Positions 27,466 through 35,645 of a stretch of 41,914 nt of DNA are shown one piece after another. Position 1 is the first letter of the stretch, and the number at the start of each line of letters is the position of its first letter. Origin of the DNA: a virus. The notes beneath the pieces are model-generated. The model did not search any database. It saw only the letters and a list, made by a program, of their open reading frames with translations, and was not told the DNA's origin. The stretch lies in IMG/VR virus record IMGVR_UViG_3300018421_007524, positions 1-41,914 of that record, one strand, 5' to 3'. Made by a program: the position numbers and the translations under genes.

Positions 27466-28814
27466 TAAAAAATACAAGAGATAGACTGAATAAAATTGGT
27501 AATGGTTTTTGTGCAATGAAGTGGCTTCATCAAACATTATATTTGCATACAGGTGATAATCATAGTTGTTATCATCCAAGACCACATCATATTAGCATAG
27601 ATGAAATAAAGGACAATCCTAGTGCGTTGCATAACACGTCTTGGAAAAAAGAGCAACGTAAAAAAATGCTAGAAGGTGAAAGGCCGGAAGAGTGTTATTA
27701 TTGTTGGAATATAGAAAATTTAGGTGGAGATCATATTAGCGATAGAATGATACATAGTTCAAGTGATTATGCAGTCGATGAAATAGAAAAGCTAGGAAAG
27801 ATGCCATGGGATGCCGATATAAATCCAAAATATCTTGAGGTAAGTTTTGGAAATGGATGTAATTATAGATGTGGTTACTGTTGTCCTCAAGCAAGCACGT
27901 TATGGATGGAAGAAATAGAAAAATATGGTAATTATGATTTAACTTATAACCAATATGGGATCGAATTTTTAGATTCAGGTAGATATTATCGACCTAAAGA
28001 TCATAATCCTTATATAGAAGCGTTTTGGAAATGGTGGCCTGAATTAAGAAAAGACCTTAGTACGCTAAGAATAACAGGAGGAGAGCCCCTAATGAATCCA
28101 GGTGCAATGCAATTTTTTGATTTGTTAGAAAAAGAACCAGCGCCGCAGTTAGATATAAGTCTTAATAGTAATTTAGGGGTAAGTAAACAAAAAATTAATA
28201 GATTGTACACAAGAATACAAAGCTTATTAGATAATAAAAAAATACGTTCTTTTTCCTTGTATACTAGTATTGAAGGATGGGGCGAGCAAGCAGAGTATAT
28301 GAGGACAGGTTTAAAAACAGAACATTGGGAAAATAATTTAAAAGAAGCTATTCGTAGAGATTTTAAAGTAGGTTTAATGTGTACTTTTAATGTTTTATGT
28401 GTTGCAACATTTAAGAATTTTTTAGAAAAAGTTATAGATTGGAGATCTAATTTAGGAATGAAAATTCCTATGCACCAGTTGCAATTTGATACGCCTTATT
28501 TAAAAGAACCACCACATTGGATGTTAAATATTTTGCCTAATGATTTTTTACAATCAAACATGGATGCTAATTTAGATTTTATAAAAGAAAATAAAAAATG
28601 GTTTACAGATGTAGAGTTTGAGAAAATGCGAAGAGTGCGAGATTATGCATTTGCTAACCCAGTGTCTGAGGAATTGATAAAAAGAGGTAGGAGAGATTTT
28701 TATGTATTTTTTACAGAAAATGATAAAAGATTAGGTACAAATTTACAAAAAACTTTTCCTGAATATACAGATTTTTATCTTTTATGTGAAAAGGTATATA
28801 AGAATTATGAGTGA
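27447..28814 (+). CDS. Radical SAM enzyme with N-terminal twitch-like cysteine domain
   Basis: The product is 455 aa. The N-terminal cysteine domain has C22, C41 and the pair C83/C86 in EECYYCW, a pattern of N-terminal twitch radical SAM proteins that probably holds an extra iron-sulfur cluster. The radical SAM core follows: C138-x3-C142-x2-C145 binds the 4Fe-4S cluster, and TGGEP at 210-214 contacts S-adenosylmethionine. It is closely related to the interrupted gene just upstream (shared SCYHP, NPSALHNT, KKEQRK), so the pair is a tandem duplication. The ATG lies 19 bp before the upstream stop. The product generates a 5'-deoxyadenosyl radical, but the substrate is unknown. The surrounding glycosyltransferases suggest a sugar or a glycosylated target. 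Confidence 0.87.
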   Translation: MQKVDLIKNTRDRLNKIGNGFCAMKWLHQTLYLHTGDNHSCYHPRPHHISIDEIKDNPSALHNTSWKKEQRKKMLEGERPEECYYCWNIENLGGDHISDRMIHSSSDYAVDEIEKLGKMPWDADINPKYLEVSFGNGCNYRCGYCCPQASTLWMEEIEKYGNYDLTYNQYGIEFLDSGRYYRPKDHNPYIEAFWKWWPELRKDLSTLRITGGEPLMNPGAMQFFDLLEKEPAPQLDISLNSNLGVSKQKINRLYTRIQSLLDNKKIRSFSLYTSIEGWGEQAEYMRTGLKTEHWENNLKEAIRRDFKVGLMCTFNVLCVATFKNFLEKVIDWRSNLGMKIPMHQLQFDTPYLKEPPHWMLNILPNDFLQSNMDANLDFIKENKKWFTDVEFEKMRRVRDYAFANPVSEELIKRGRRDFYVFFTENDKRLGTNLQKTFPEYTDFYLLCEKVYKNYE

Positions 28815-30021
28815 TACAAAATGTGTTAATGCGTATATGAATTTAAGTATTCATCCTAGCGGTGCTATACGTCCTTGTTGTTTAACAGACAAATACTTAA
28901 CAACAAATGAAGGCCATACACGTCTGAATGAAGCAAGTATAAAAGATTTTTGGTTTAGTAATTCTAGAAAAGATTTTGCTGATCAATTAGAAAAAGGTAT
29001 GAGAATACCAGAATGTATTACTTGTTGGAAAGAAGAGGATGCAGGTAAAGAAAGTAAACGGATACGTGATAATAAGAAATATCAAGAAAGAGAGTTAGAT
29101 TTATCTTTTAAATCTTTGCCAATTGTTTTAGATTTAAGCATGGGCAATTTATGTAATATCAAATGTAGAATTTGTGCGCCTACGCATAGTACACCGTGGT
29201 TACAAGAAGAAGCTGAATTACAAAGTCCTAATGATGTAAAAGGCTTTATGAAGCAGGATAAGTTTAGAATTGGAACAGAAAGCTTCCATAAAGATAATAA
29301 ATTTGTTTGGGAAGATATTAAAGAATTATTAGAATATGCAGAACATTTTGATTTTGCAGGCGGAGAACCTTTTTATATAGAATCACATTGGAAAATTTTA
29401 AAGTATTGTGTAGATAATGGATACAGTCACAATCAAGTAGTTCATTATAATACAAATGGAACCATTTTCCCAGATAAACAGATTAATATTTTAAATAAAT
29501 TCAAAGTTATAGATATACAAGTTAGCTCTGACGGAGTAGGTCCTAAGTTTGAATATTTAAGACATGGGGCAAATTGGGATAAATCAGAAGAAGTTATAGA
29601 TAATTTTTTAAAAGAAAAAGAAAAAAATGAAACAGAATGGTTAGTAGGTGCCTGTCTTAGTTTAAGTGCATTTAATGCTTTCGATTTTTTTGAAACATAT
29701 GAGCACTATGCTGCAAAAGGTTTAAGGATGTATATTAATACAGTTCATGATCATAGAGGAGTTAGAATTCTTCCATGGGAAATTAAATCGCAATTAATTG
29801 AAAAAATTTCCCAAACAAAAAGTAAGTATGATCCTATGGATTGGAAAAAACAAAAAGATATGATTTGTGCTTTATTAAAAAATTCGAAAAACAGTTTTTG
29901 TAATATTGCATGGACAAATTGGTGTAAAGAAATAAAAATGCGAGATAAATTTAGAAATGAATCTTTTGAAAAAACATTTCCAGAATATTTTTATATGTTA
30001 AAGGATTATTTTAATGTTTAA
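28807..30021 (+). CDS. Radical SAM enzyme with N-terminal twitch-like cysteine domain
   Basis: The product is 404 aa from ATG 28807. A GTG seven codons upstream is in frame, but the ATG creates the 8-bp overlap ATGAGTGA seen elsewhere in this operon. The N-terminal cysteine domain contains C6, C24/C25 (RPCCLTD) and C70/C73 (CITCW). The radical SAM motif is C116-x3-C120-x2-C123 (GNLCNIKCRIC), followed by FDFAGGEPFYIE for SAM binding. NTNGT and VSSDG further on are usual for the core barrel. It is more distant from the two preceding radical SAM genes than they are from each other, and closest in layout to the gene at 31236. The reaction is unknown. Confidence 0.87.
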   Translation: MSDTKCVNAYMNLSIHPSGAIRPCCLTDKYLTTNEGHTRLNEASIKDFWFSNSRKDFADQLEKGMRIPECITCWKEEDAGKESKRIRDNKKYQERELDLSFKSLPIVLDLSMGNLCNIKCRICAPTHSTPWLQEEAELQSPNDVKGFMKQDKFRIGTESFHKDNKFVWEDIKELLEYAEHFDFAGGEPFYIESHWKILKYCVDNGYSHNQVVHYNTNGTIFPDKQINILNKFKVIDIQVSSDGVGPKFEYLRHGANWDKSEEVIDNFLKEKEKNETEWLVGACLSLSAFNAFDFFETYEHYAAKGLRMYINTVHDHRGVRILPWEIKSQLIEKISQTKSKYDPMDWKKQKDMICALLKNSKNSFCNIAWTNWCKEIKMRDKFRNESFEKTFPEYFYMLKDYFNV

Positions 30022-31246
30022 TGGTACAAAGTTTCAGGTTCACTGGGAACCTTCTGATAAATGTAATAGTAGATGTCCAATGTGTCCCAGATTTACTAGT
30101 GATGGATATGAATTAAAAACTCTTGCTAATACAGAGTGGACATTGGAAGGATTTATAAATTCTTGGCCTGAAGATTTTTTAAATAATAATTTAAAGAAAA
30201 TTTTAGCTTGTGGTAATTTTGGAGACCCTTGCGCTTGCAGAGAGTTTGTAGATATTTATGAGTATGTTAGAGAAATTTCTCCAACTATAGGCTTGGCTTG
30301 CAATACTAATGGTAGTTTAAGAACACCAGATTGGTGGCATAGACTAGGTAAAGTAATGCGTAGAGAACATAATTTAGGAAATTATTGCACCTTTAGTATT
30401 GACGGGTTAGCAGATACAAATCATTTATATCGACGGAAAACAGATTTTAACAAAATAATAGAAAATGCAAAAGCTTTTATTGATGGAGGTGGAGTAGCTC
30501 ATTGGGATTACATTGTTTTTAAACACAATGAGCATCAGGTACAAGAAGCCTATCAACTAGCTAAAGAGATGGGATTTCGAAATTTCAATGTAAAGAGAAC
30601 AACAAGATGGCAAAGATATGATAATAATCAAGGAAGCTATCAAGTTTTTGAAAATGGAAAATATTTGTATGATTTACAACAGCCATTAGACAGTGTCTTT
30701 AAACATAATTTTGAGGATGCAACTTATTTTAAAAATCAAGATAAGCAAAGTATAACTATTGATGATTTTAGGAATTTACAAGGACATATTCAAAATGATT
30801 TACGATGGGTAAAAGATAAGTGGGAACAAATTCCATTAAATTCTCTTAATATAAAATGTAGAAGTATTGCTAAAGTAAGAGATAATATAAATTTTAATGA
30901 AATTTTTATTAGCGCAAATGGGTTTGTTGCGCCTTGTTGTTTTTTAGGATCCGAACCGTTTCAAGATCAAAAGGAAAGGAGTGCGGATGAAAATTATTTA
31001 AAAATGTTAGAGTTAGATGGAGGAGTTGATGAATTTAATATTCATAAAAATAATTTATGGGATATATTAAAAAAAGATACTTTTCAAAAATTTTTGCCTG
31101 ATACTTGGGATAATGAAAGAGGAAATACATCTATGCGTCCTTATAAATGTGGACAATGCTGTGGAGTAGAATGGAACGGATTAGACTTTGGTGAATTAGG
31201 AAATAAGCGTAATAGTTACATTGGAAAGGATGATAGTGTTAAGTAA
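30014..31246 (+). CDS. Radical SAM enzyme with C-terminal SPASM-like cysteines
   Basis: The product is 410 aa, and the start overlaps the previous stop by 8 bp (ATGTTTAA). The radical SAM motif is at the N-terminus: C17-x3-C21-x2-C24 in DKCNSRCPMCPRF. The usual GGEP position reads CGNFGDP. The C-terminal region carries further cysteines (KCRSIAKV, APCCFLG and CGQCCG), consistent with a SPASM or twitch domain with auxiliary clusters. The block ADTNHLYR..TDFNKIIENA is nearly identical in the gene at 40667, showing paralogy. The SPASM class modifies peptides, proteins or sugars; which applies here is not visible. The product is soluble. Confidence 0.87.
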   Translation: MFNGTKFQVHWEPSDKCNSRCPMCPRFTSDGYELKTLANTEWTLEGFINSWPEDFLNNNLKKILACGNFGDPCACREFVDIYEYVREISPTIGLACNTNGSLRTPDWWHRLGKVMRREHNLGNYCTFSIDGLADTNHLYRRKTDFNKIIENAKAFIDGGGVAHWDYIVFKHNEHQVQEAYQLAKEMGFRNFNVKRTTRWQRYDNNQGSYQVFENGKYLYDLQQPLDSVFKHNFEDATYFKNQDKQSITIDDFRNLQGHIQNDLRWVKDKWEQIPLNSLNIKCRSIAKVRDNINFNEIFISANGFVAPCCFLGSEPFQDQKERSADENYLKMLELDGGVDEFNIHKNNLWDILKKDTFQKFLPDTWDNERGNTSMRPYKCGQCCGVEWNGLDFGELGNKRNSYIGKDDSVK

Positions 31247-32426
31247 CTATTGTGTATTACCATTTAATAGTGTAAGCTTAGGATCTAATGGTGAGATTAG
31301 GGTTTGTTGCAATGCTGGATATATACCAACAGGATTGAATATAGATTCGTTAAATGTAGATGAAATAATTAATAATGATTACATTTATGGTATTAGAGAA
31401 ACTTTTATAGAAAATAAAAAACATAATTTTTGTAATCGTTGTTGGCAAATGGAAAGTGCAGGTACTAGAAGTTTTAGAGATGTTGCAAATAAAAATAAAT
31501 TTTATGGATATACTGTAAGTAACTTAAATTTGAAAAAAGTAATAGATTTTTCGGATATAAGATATTTAGATATAGGATTAGGGAATAAATGCAATCTTGC
31601 ATGTAGAATGTGTAATTGGTCTAGCAGTAGTTTATTGGCTAAACAATTAGCAGAAATAGAAGGTAGAGAGATACCAAATGATATCGAATTAAGTAGAGAC
31701 AATAAAGATAAAGTTTTAGAATTAATTTATAGAGCAAAAAATTTAGCATGTATTTACATGTTAGGTGGAGAACCTTTAATAAATGATTTCCATGATGAAA
31801 TATTAGATGTAATTATAAAAAATAATAGAGCAAATCAAATAGCTATAAATTATAGTACAAATTTACAGGTAAACAAAATTGAAGATTTTATAGATAGATG
31901 GAATAATTTTGCAGAAATTAATTTACAAGTTAGCATAGATGGGGAAGAAGAAGTTTACGAATATATTAGATGGCCAGGAAAATGGGACAAAGTTTATAAG
32001 AATTTAAATATTATTCAGCAAAAAATTAAAAATGAAAAAGTACAAATAAGCATAGCTACAACAATACAGAATATAAATGCATTATCTATTCCAAAACTTC
32101 TAAAAAAATGTTGTGTTATGCATAATAAAGTGGTACCGTTTTTCTTTATTCCTGTTGTAGGGACACCTATATTGAATAATTGTCCTAATATAATAATTGA
32201 AAAAGGTTTGCAAAAATTAGCAGAGTTACCAGTTTATAGACATATACCTATTAATGATTTAATTTCTCAATATAAACAAGCTTTGACAATAAAAAAAGAT
32301 AAAGATAAAATTATAGATTTTTTTAAAGAGCAAAAAAAATTTGATAGTAAAAGAAATCAAAACTTGTTTCAAACAGTTCCATATTTTAATGATTTAGCAG
32401 AAGAATACAAGATAGAAAAATGGTAG
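31236..32426 (+). CDS. Radical SAM enzyme with N-terminal twitch-like cysteine domain
   Basis: The chosen start is GTG 31236 (396 aa), because GGAAAGG at 31223-31229 is well spaced for it. TTG 31221 and ATG 31230 are alternatives that would overlap or abut that site. It overlaps the previous stop by 11 bp. The N-terminal cysteine domain has C6, C24/C25 (IRVCCNAG) and C66/C69 (CNRCW). The radical SAM motif is C119-x3-C123-x2-C126 (NKCNLACRMC), then YMLGGEPLIND for SAM binding and VSIDG. The architecture equals that of the gene at 28807. Its stop overlaps the start of the oxygenase-like gene by 7 bp, suggesting that the two products act on the same substrate series. Confidence 0.85.
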   Translation: MLSNYCVLPFNSVSLGSNGEIRVCCNAGYIPTGLNIDSLNVDEIINNDYIYGIRETFIENKKHNFCNRCWQMESAGTRSFRDVANKNKFYGYTVSNLNLKKVIDFSDIRYLDIGLGNKCNLACRMCNWSSSSLLAKQLAEIEGREIPNDIELSRDNKDKVLELIYRAKNLACIYMLGGEPLINDFHDEILDVIIKNNRANQIAINYSTNLQVNKIEDFIDRWNNFAEINLQVSIDGEEEVYEYIRWPGKWDKVYKNLNIIQQKIKNEKVQISIATTIQNINALSIPKLLKKCCVMHNKVVPFFFIPVVGTPILNNCPNIIIEKGLQKLAELPVYRHIPINDLISQYKQALTIKKDKDKIIDFFKEQKKFDSKRNQNLFQTVPYFNDLAEEYKIEKW

Positions 32427-33055
32427 ATAGAATTAAAAGTTATAAAGTTATTCAGAATGAGCCTCCTATAATAGAATGTACATTCCATCCTGTTCATTCT
32501 GATATTTTAAGTAAGTATAAAACAATAGATAAATTAGAACAACTATCCTTTGAAAATTTAATAGTCTACAAAGGCAGGCAACAAGTAAAAAAAGAATATC
32601 GTGAAGAATCAGAATATTTATTAATTCAGCATCATTTTAAAGTTTATAAAGAAGTAACTAAAATTTTTTTAGAGTTAGATAAAATTAGATATCCTATTCA
32701 TTATGGTTTCGATGATTGGTGGCGCGAAAATAATCTCGATCATTGGTCTAAACAAGCATATATGCTTATATCTGATTTTAAAGATTGGTCTCAACCGTGG
32801 CACTTAGATAATAGGTTTTCTTTTTGGGCAGGATCTATAAATTTACAAGATAATCATACAACTACTATTTTTTCTCATGAAAACCATAATTGGGAAGATG
32901 AAGGTACTGATGCTTCTAAATATTATTACAAAGCTAACGGAACAGCATTTACTGGAACTTTTTGGACTAACACCGAAAAAACTTATCATGCAGTTCCTAA
33001 AGTATTAGATGCACAAAGATATACTGCTTTATTAGGAATGTACTTAGCTGGATAA
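32420..33055 (+). CDS. 2-oxoglutarate/Fe(II) oxygenase-like protein
   Basis: The product is 211 aa. The double-stranded beta-helix iron site is visible as H128-x-D130 (PWHLDN) and distal H190 (TYHAV), with R200 ten residues later in place to bind the 2-oxoglutarate carboxylate. WAGSINLQDN and TTTIFSHENHN between them fit the strands of this fold. Such enzymes hydroxylate or oxidise free small molecules or protein side chains; the substrate here is unknown. It is translationally coupled to the upstream radical SAM gene (7-bp overlap). The 3' end overlaps the convergent minus-strand gene by 12 bp. There is no secretion signal, so action in the infected cell's cytoplasm is expected. Confidence 0.72.
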   Translation: MVDRIKSYKVIQNEPPIIECTFHPVHSDILSKYKTIDKLEQLSFENLIVYKGRQQVKKEYREESEYLLIQHHFKVYKEVTKIFLELDKIRYPIHYGFDDWWRENNLDHWSKQAYMLISDFKDWSQPWHLDNRFSFWAGSINLQDNHTTTIFSHENHNWEDEGTDASKYYYKANGTAFTGTFWTNTEKTYHAVPKVLDAQRYTALLGMYLAG

Positions 33056-33694
33056 TTCCCATTCTCTTTTATCTTTAAAATACATTCTACCATTGCTTTC
33101 TGCAGTTAAGGATTGTATTAGATTATATATTAGTTCTGCATCATTTTGTTCTTGCCCTTCAGGAAACCAAAAAGGATTGATTCCTGTAAAAATTCCAGGA
33201 TGTGAATTAGCAAAACCTTTTAGCATATGTACATTAAAAGATTTGACTGCTCCGTACCCTGAATATTGCCAAAGGTCTGGATCTTTGCCATCTATTAAGC
33301 CTGTAAGCATCCAACAAATTTTTGTATTAGGAGTAATGTAGTCAGTTAGTTCTTTAATTAGTATGTAAGGTAAATAACAATTAACAAACAAGTGTTGATT
33401 GAAATCGGCTAAACCAGTCATAGTACCTCTTCTAAAACCAGATTCACCAAACGGACCACCGGTATTTTGATTGAAAAAAACTATATCATAAGGATCGATT
33501 CTTAAAGATGGTATGATAGATTGCACCATAGGTAAATCTAAGCTATACCAATTTACCTTATGACAAGTAACATTTTCGGTAGATGGATAGTCTGAGCTTG
33601 TAATTAAGTCTATGTTGTAATTATGGGTGTTAGCTAATAAATTTGTAAAATATTCTCCCCATTTAGATCCTGTTCCTATTAGTAATGCTTTCAC
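33044..33694 (-). CDS. Short-chain dehydrogenase/reductase-like protein (only minus-strand gene)
   Basis: The product is 216 aa with start GTG at 33692-33694, supported by AAGGAG five bases upstream (plus-strand 33700-33705). The N-terminal Rossmann motif is GTGSKWG at residues 7-13 and a first acidic residue follows at D29. NQNTGG (75-80) takes the place of the NNAG motif. Y147-G-A-V-K151 is the YxxxK catalytic pair of classical SDRs, with T131 near the usual Ser position. The length is slightly below the usual 240-260. It probably oxidises or reduces an alcohol or ketone with NAD(P). It is the only gene opposed to the operon, with its own late-promoter-like element and a 12-bp tail-to-tail overlap with the oxygenase gene. 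Confidence 0.72.
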   Translation of the reverse strand: MKALLIGTGSKWGEYFTNLLANTHNYNIDLITSSDYPSTENVTCHKVNWYSLDLPMVQSIIPSLRIDPYDIVFFNQNTGGPFGESGFRRGTMTGLADFNQHLFVNCYLPYILIKELTDYITPNTKICWMLTGLIDGKDPDLWQYSGYGAVKSFNVHMLKGFANSHPGIFTGINPFWFPEGQEQNDAELIYNLIQSLTAESNGRMYFKDKREWELSS

Positions 33695-33714
33695 GTTATC
33701 TCCTTATTTACAGA

Positions 33715-33722
33715 TATTTATT
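33715..33722 (-). promoter_or_regulatory. Late-promoter-like element AATAAATA (minus strand)
   Basis: Read on the minus strand the sequence is AATAAATA, an exact match to the T4-like late form NATAAATA. It lies 20 bp before the GTG start of the SDR gene, and AAGGAG follows between the two. Spacing is as expected for a short late leader. It would place this one gene under late control while the plus-strand operon uses another signal. Confidence 0.4.
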
Positions 33723-33744
33723 ATGTAATGTGTATAAGTAATTT

Positions 33745-33750
33745 TATAAT
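33745..33750 (+). promoter_or_regulatory. Possible -10 box TATAAT before the second operon arm
   Basis: A consensus TATAAT lies 8 bp before ATG 33759. No convincing -35 box is seen 16-18 bp upstream, where the sequence is TTATGTA-like. A transcript from here would begin almost at the ATG, and no clear ribosome-binding site precedes that codon, so a leaderless message is possible. In such A+T-rich DNA a chance match is quite likely. Confidence 0.3.
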
Positions 33751-33758
33751 GAGTTTTT

Positions 33759-35645
33759 ATGTACGATATCTTTTTTATTGGTCAAGATAAAATATTTAAA
33801 ATTTACAAGAAGTATTTTTTAACATTAAAAAAAGCGTCTAGCATTTCAGAAGCAAAAGATAAATCAGTTACAAAGTTTTTTTGGATTTTATGGGACAATT
33901 TAATCATTAAAGATGATGTCATTTTAGATTTTAAAATAAATGAACATGATGAAAAATATATTCATGTCTTTAAAAACGGAAAATATTTTGATGGTGTAAT
34001 TTTATTAAGTAAAGATACTTTGTTGTCAGAGAAAGAATGCAATTATAGATTTTTTGTAAACAAAAAAGAAATTGATATTGTTGCAAGCGTGCCTAAAGAT
34101 TATGAATCATATACTTGTAAAACGTATGATGATTATTTACGAGCAAGAGAAATTTGTACAACAGATTTTTTTTACATAATATGGGATAATTTAGATGTAA
34201 AATTTAATTTTAATTATCAGGTTCCGTACTACGAAAAAGATTTAGTTCATGTTTTTAAAAATAAAGATTATTTTGATGGAATAATAATTGTACATAAAGA
34301 TATTTTGTTATCCAAAAAAGAATTTGAATATAGATTTTTTGCAAATAAAAAAGAAATTGATATTGTTGCAAGCTTGCCTAAGAAATATGATAAATTTGTT
34401 TGTAATACTTATTATGATTTCTTAGAAGCAAAGCAGAGTTGTAAAACAGATTTTTTTTATCTAATTAACTCTGATGTAATAGTAAATATAGAGTTAGAAC
34501 AACAAGTTCCTTATTACGAAAAGGATTTAGTACATGTTTTTAAACATGGAGAGTATTATGATGGTATATCAATTTGTCATAAAGATTCAAGAATAACTGA
34601 GAGAGAGTTTAATTACAGATTTTATTTAAAAAATAAAAAAATAGAAATATCAGCATCTTTTCCAAAACAGTATGATATAATTACATATAAAAACTATAAT
34701 GATTTAATGCATAAAAGAGATAAAGTTACTACAGATTTTTATTATGCTATATCAGAAGATTTAGATGTTAAATTAAATTTTTCTTATCAAATTCCATATA
34801 ATGAAAAAGATTTAGTTCATATTTTTAAAAATGAAAAATATTTTGACGGAGTAATTTGTTTAAACAAAAATAAGCAAATTTATGAAAAAGAGTTAGAATA
34901 TAAATTTTTTGCAAACAAAAAAGAAATTAATTTTAACATAAGTTCTCCTAAAAAATTTGATATTGTTTACATATCATATTTTGAACTAAATGCAGATGAA
35001 AATTTTCAAATGTTAGAAGAAAGATTTAAAGATTATGTAATTCACAGGGTTGAAAATGTTAAAGGAATCCATAATGCTCATATTGCTGCTGCAAAAAAAG
35101 TTAATACAAATATGTTTTGGGTAGTAGATGCTGATGCTCATATTGTGCATGACTTTGATTTTTCTTATCAAGTTGCTAAATGGGATCAAGATGCTGTTCA
35201 TGTTTGGAGAAGTTCAAATCCTATAAATGGTTTGGTATATGGATACGGTGGTGTTAAATTATTACCAAAGAAATTAACTATAAATATGGATCGTAATTCT
35301 ACAGATATGACCACAAGTATTAGTAGTAAGTTTAAATTAGTAGATGCTATATCAAATATAACAGTATTTAATACAGACCCATTTAGTACATGGAAAAGTG
35401 CATTTAGAGAATGTGCAAAACTTGCAAGTAAAGTAATTGATCGGCAAGAAAATGAGGAGTCAGAAGAAAGATTAAACATTTGGTGTTCTGACATAGGGTT
35501 AGACAAAAAGTATGGTAATTATGCCAAAAGTGGTGCGTTACTAGGAAGAGAATTTGGAAGCAAATTTAAAACAGACAAAGACAAATTGAAGTTAATAAAT
35601 GATTTTCAATGGTTAAATGAGCAATTTTCAAAGTATACCGTTTGA
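33759..35645 (+). CDS. Repeat-containing GT2-like protein with degenerate N-terminal copies
   Basis: The product is 628 aa. The C-terminal domain (about 399-628) is homologous to the 303-aa protein at 25143: FDIVYISYFELNADENF, NVKGIHNAH, FWVVDADAH with DAD at 457-459, then YGYGGVKLLPKK and STWKSAFRECAKLA. The N-terminal part is built of near-regular units of 95 aa starting at residues 114, 209 and 304, plus a more divergent first unit (about 40-113). Each unit reads T-D-F-F-Y...Q.PY.EKDLVHVFK...FDG and aligns with the TNMFWVV...SYQVAKWDQDAVHVW segment of the catalytic domain, but has lost the DxD. The protein thus looks like one active GT domain preceded by four inactive copies. No ribosome-binding site is evident before the ATG. 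Confidence 0.78.
   Translation: MYDIFFIGQDKIFKIYKKYFLTLKKASSISEAKDKSVTKFFWILWDNLIIKDDVILDFKINEHDEKYIHVFKNGKYFDGVILLSKDTLLSEKECNYRFFVNKKEIDIVASVPKDYESYTCKTYDDYLRAREICTTDFFYIIWDNLDVKFNFNYQVPYYEKDLVHVFKNKDYFDGIIIVHKDILLSKKEFEYRFFANKKEIDIVASLPKKYDKFVCNTYYDFLEAKQSCKTDFFYLINSDVIVNIELEQQVPYYEKDLVHVFKHGEYYDGISICHKDSRITEREFNYRFYLKNKKIEISASFPKQYDIITYKNYNDLMHKRDKVTTDFYYAISEDLDVKLNFSYQIPYNEKDLVHIFKNEKYFDGVICLNKNKQIYEKELEYKFFANKKEINFNISSPKKFDIVYISYFELNADENFQMLEERFKDYVIHRVENVKGIHNAHIAAAKKVNTNMFWVVDADAHIVHDFDFSYQVAKWDQDAVHVWRSSNPINGLVYGYGGVKLLPKKLTINMDRNSTDMTTSISSKFKLVDAISNITVFNTDPFSTWKSAFRECAKLASKVIDRQENEESEERLNIWCSDIGLDKKYGNYAKSGALLGREFGSKFKTDKDKLKLINDFQWLNEQFSKYTV
34098..34952 (+). repeat. Three in-frame 285-bp coding repeats
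   Basis: Units at 34098-34382, 34383-34667 and 34668-34952 encode 95 residues each with no length change. The preceding partial unit ends at 34097. A 27-bp identical stretch at 34062-34088 and 34347-34373 is exactly 285 bp apart, which points to relatively recent duplication of the first two units. The last two units are more diverged. Confidence 0.8.

Noticed and set aside
31221-31235. TTG 31221 as start of the radical SAM gene
   Set aside because: The ribosome-binding-site-like GGAAAGG (31223-31229) would lie inside the coding sequence. GTG 31236 has correct spacing and gives an 11-bp overlap like other junctions.
33093-33341. 82-codon plus-strand frame opposite the SDR gene
   Set aside because: It lies wholly inside the minus-strand gene, which has clear Rossmann and YxxxK motifs and a good ribosome-binding site.
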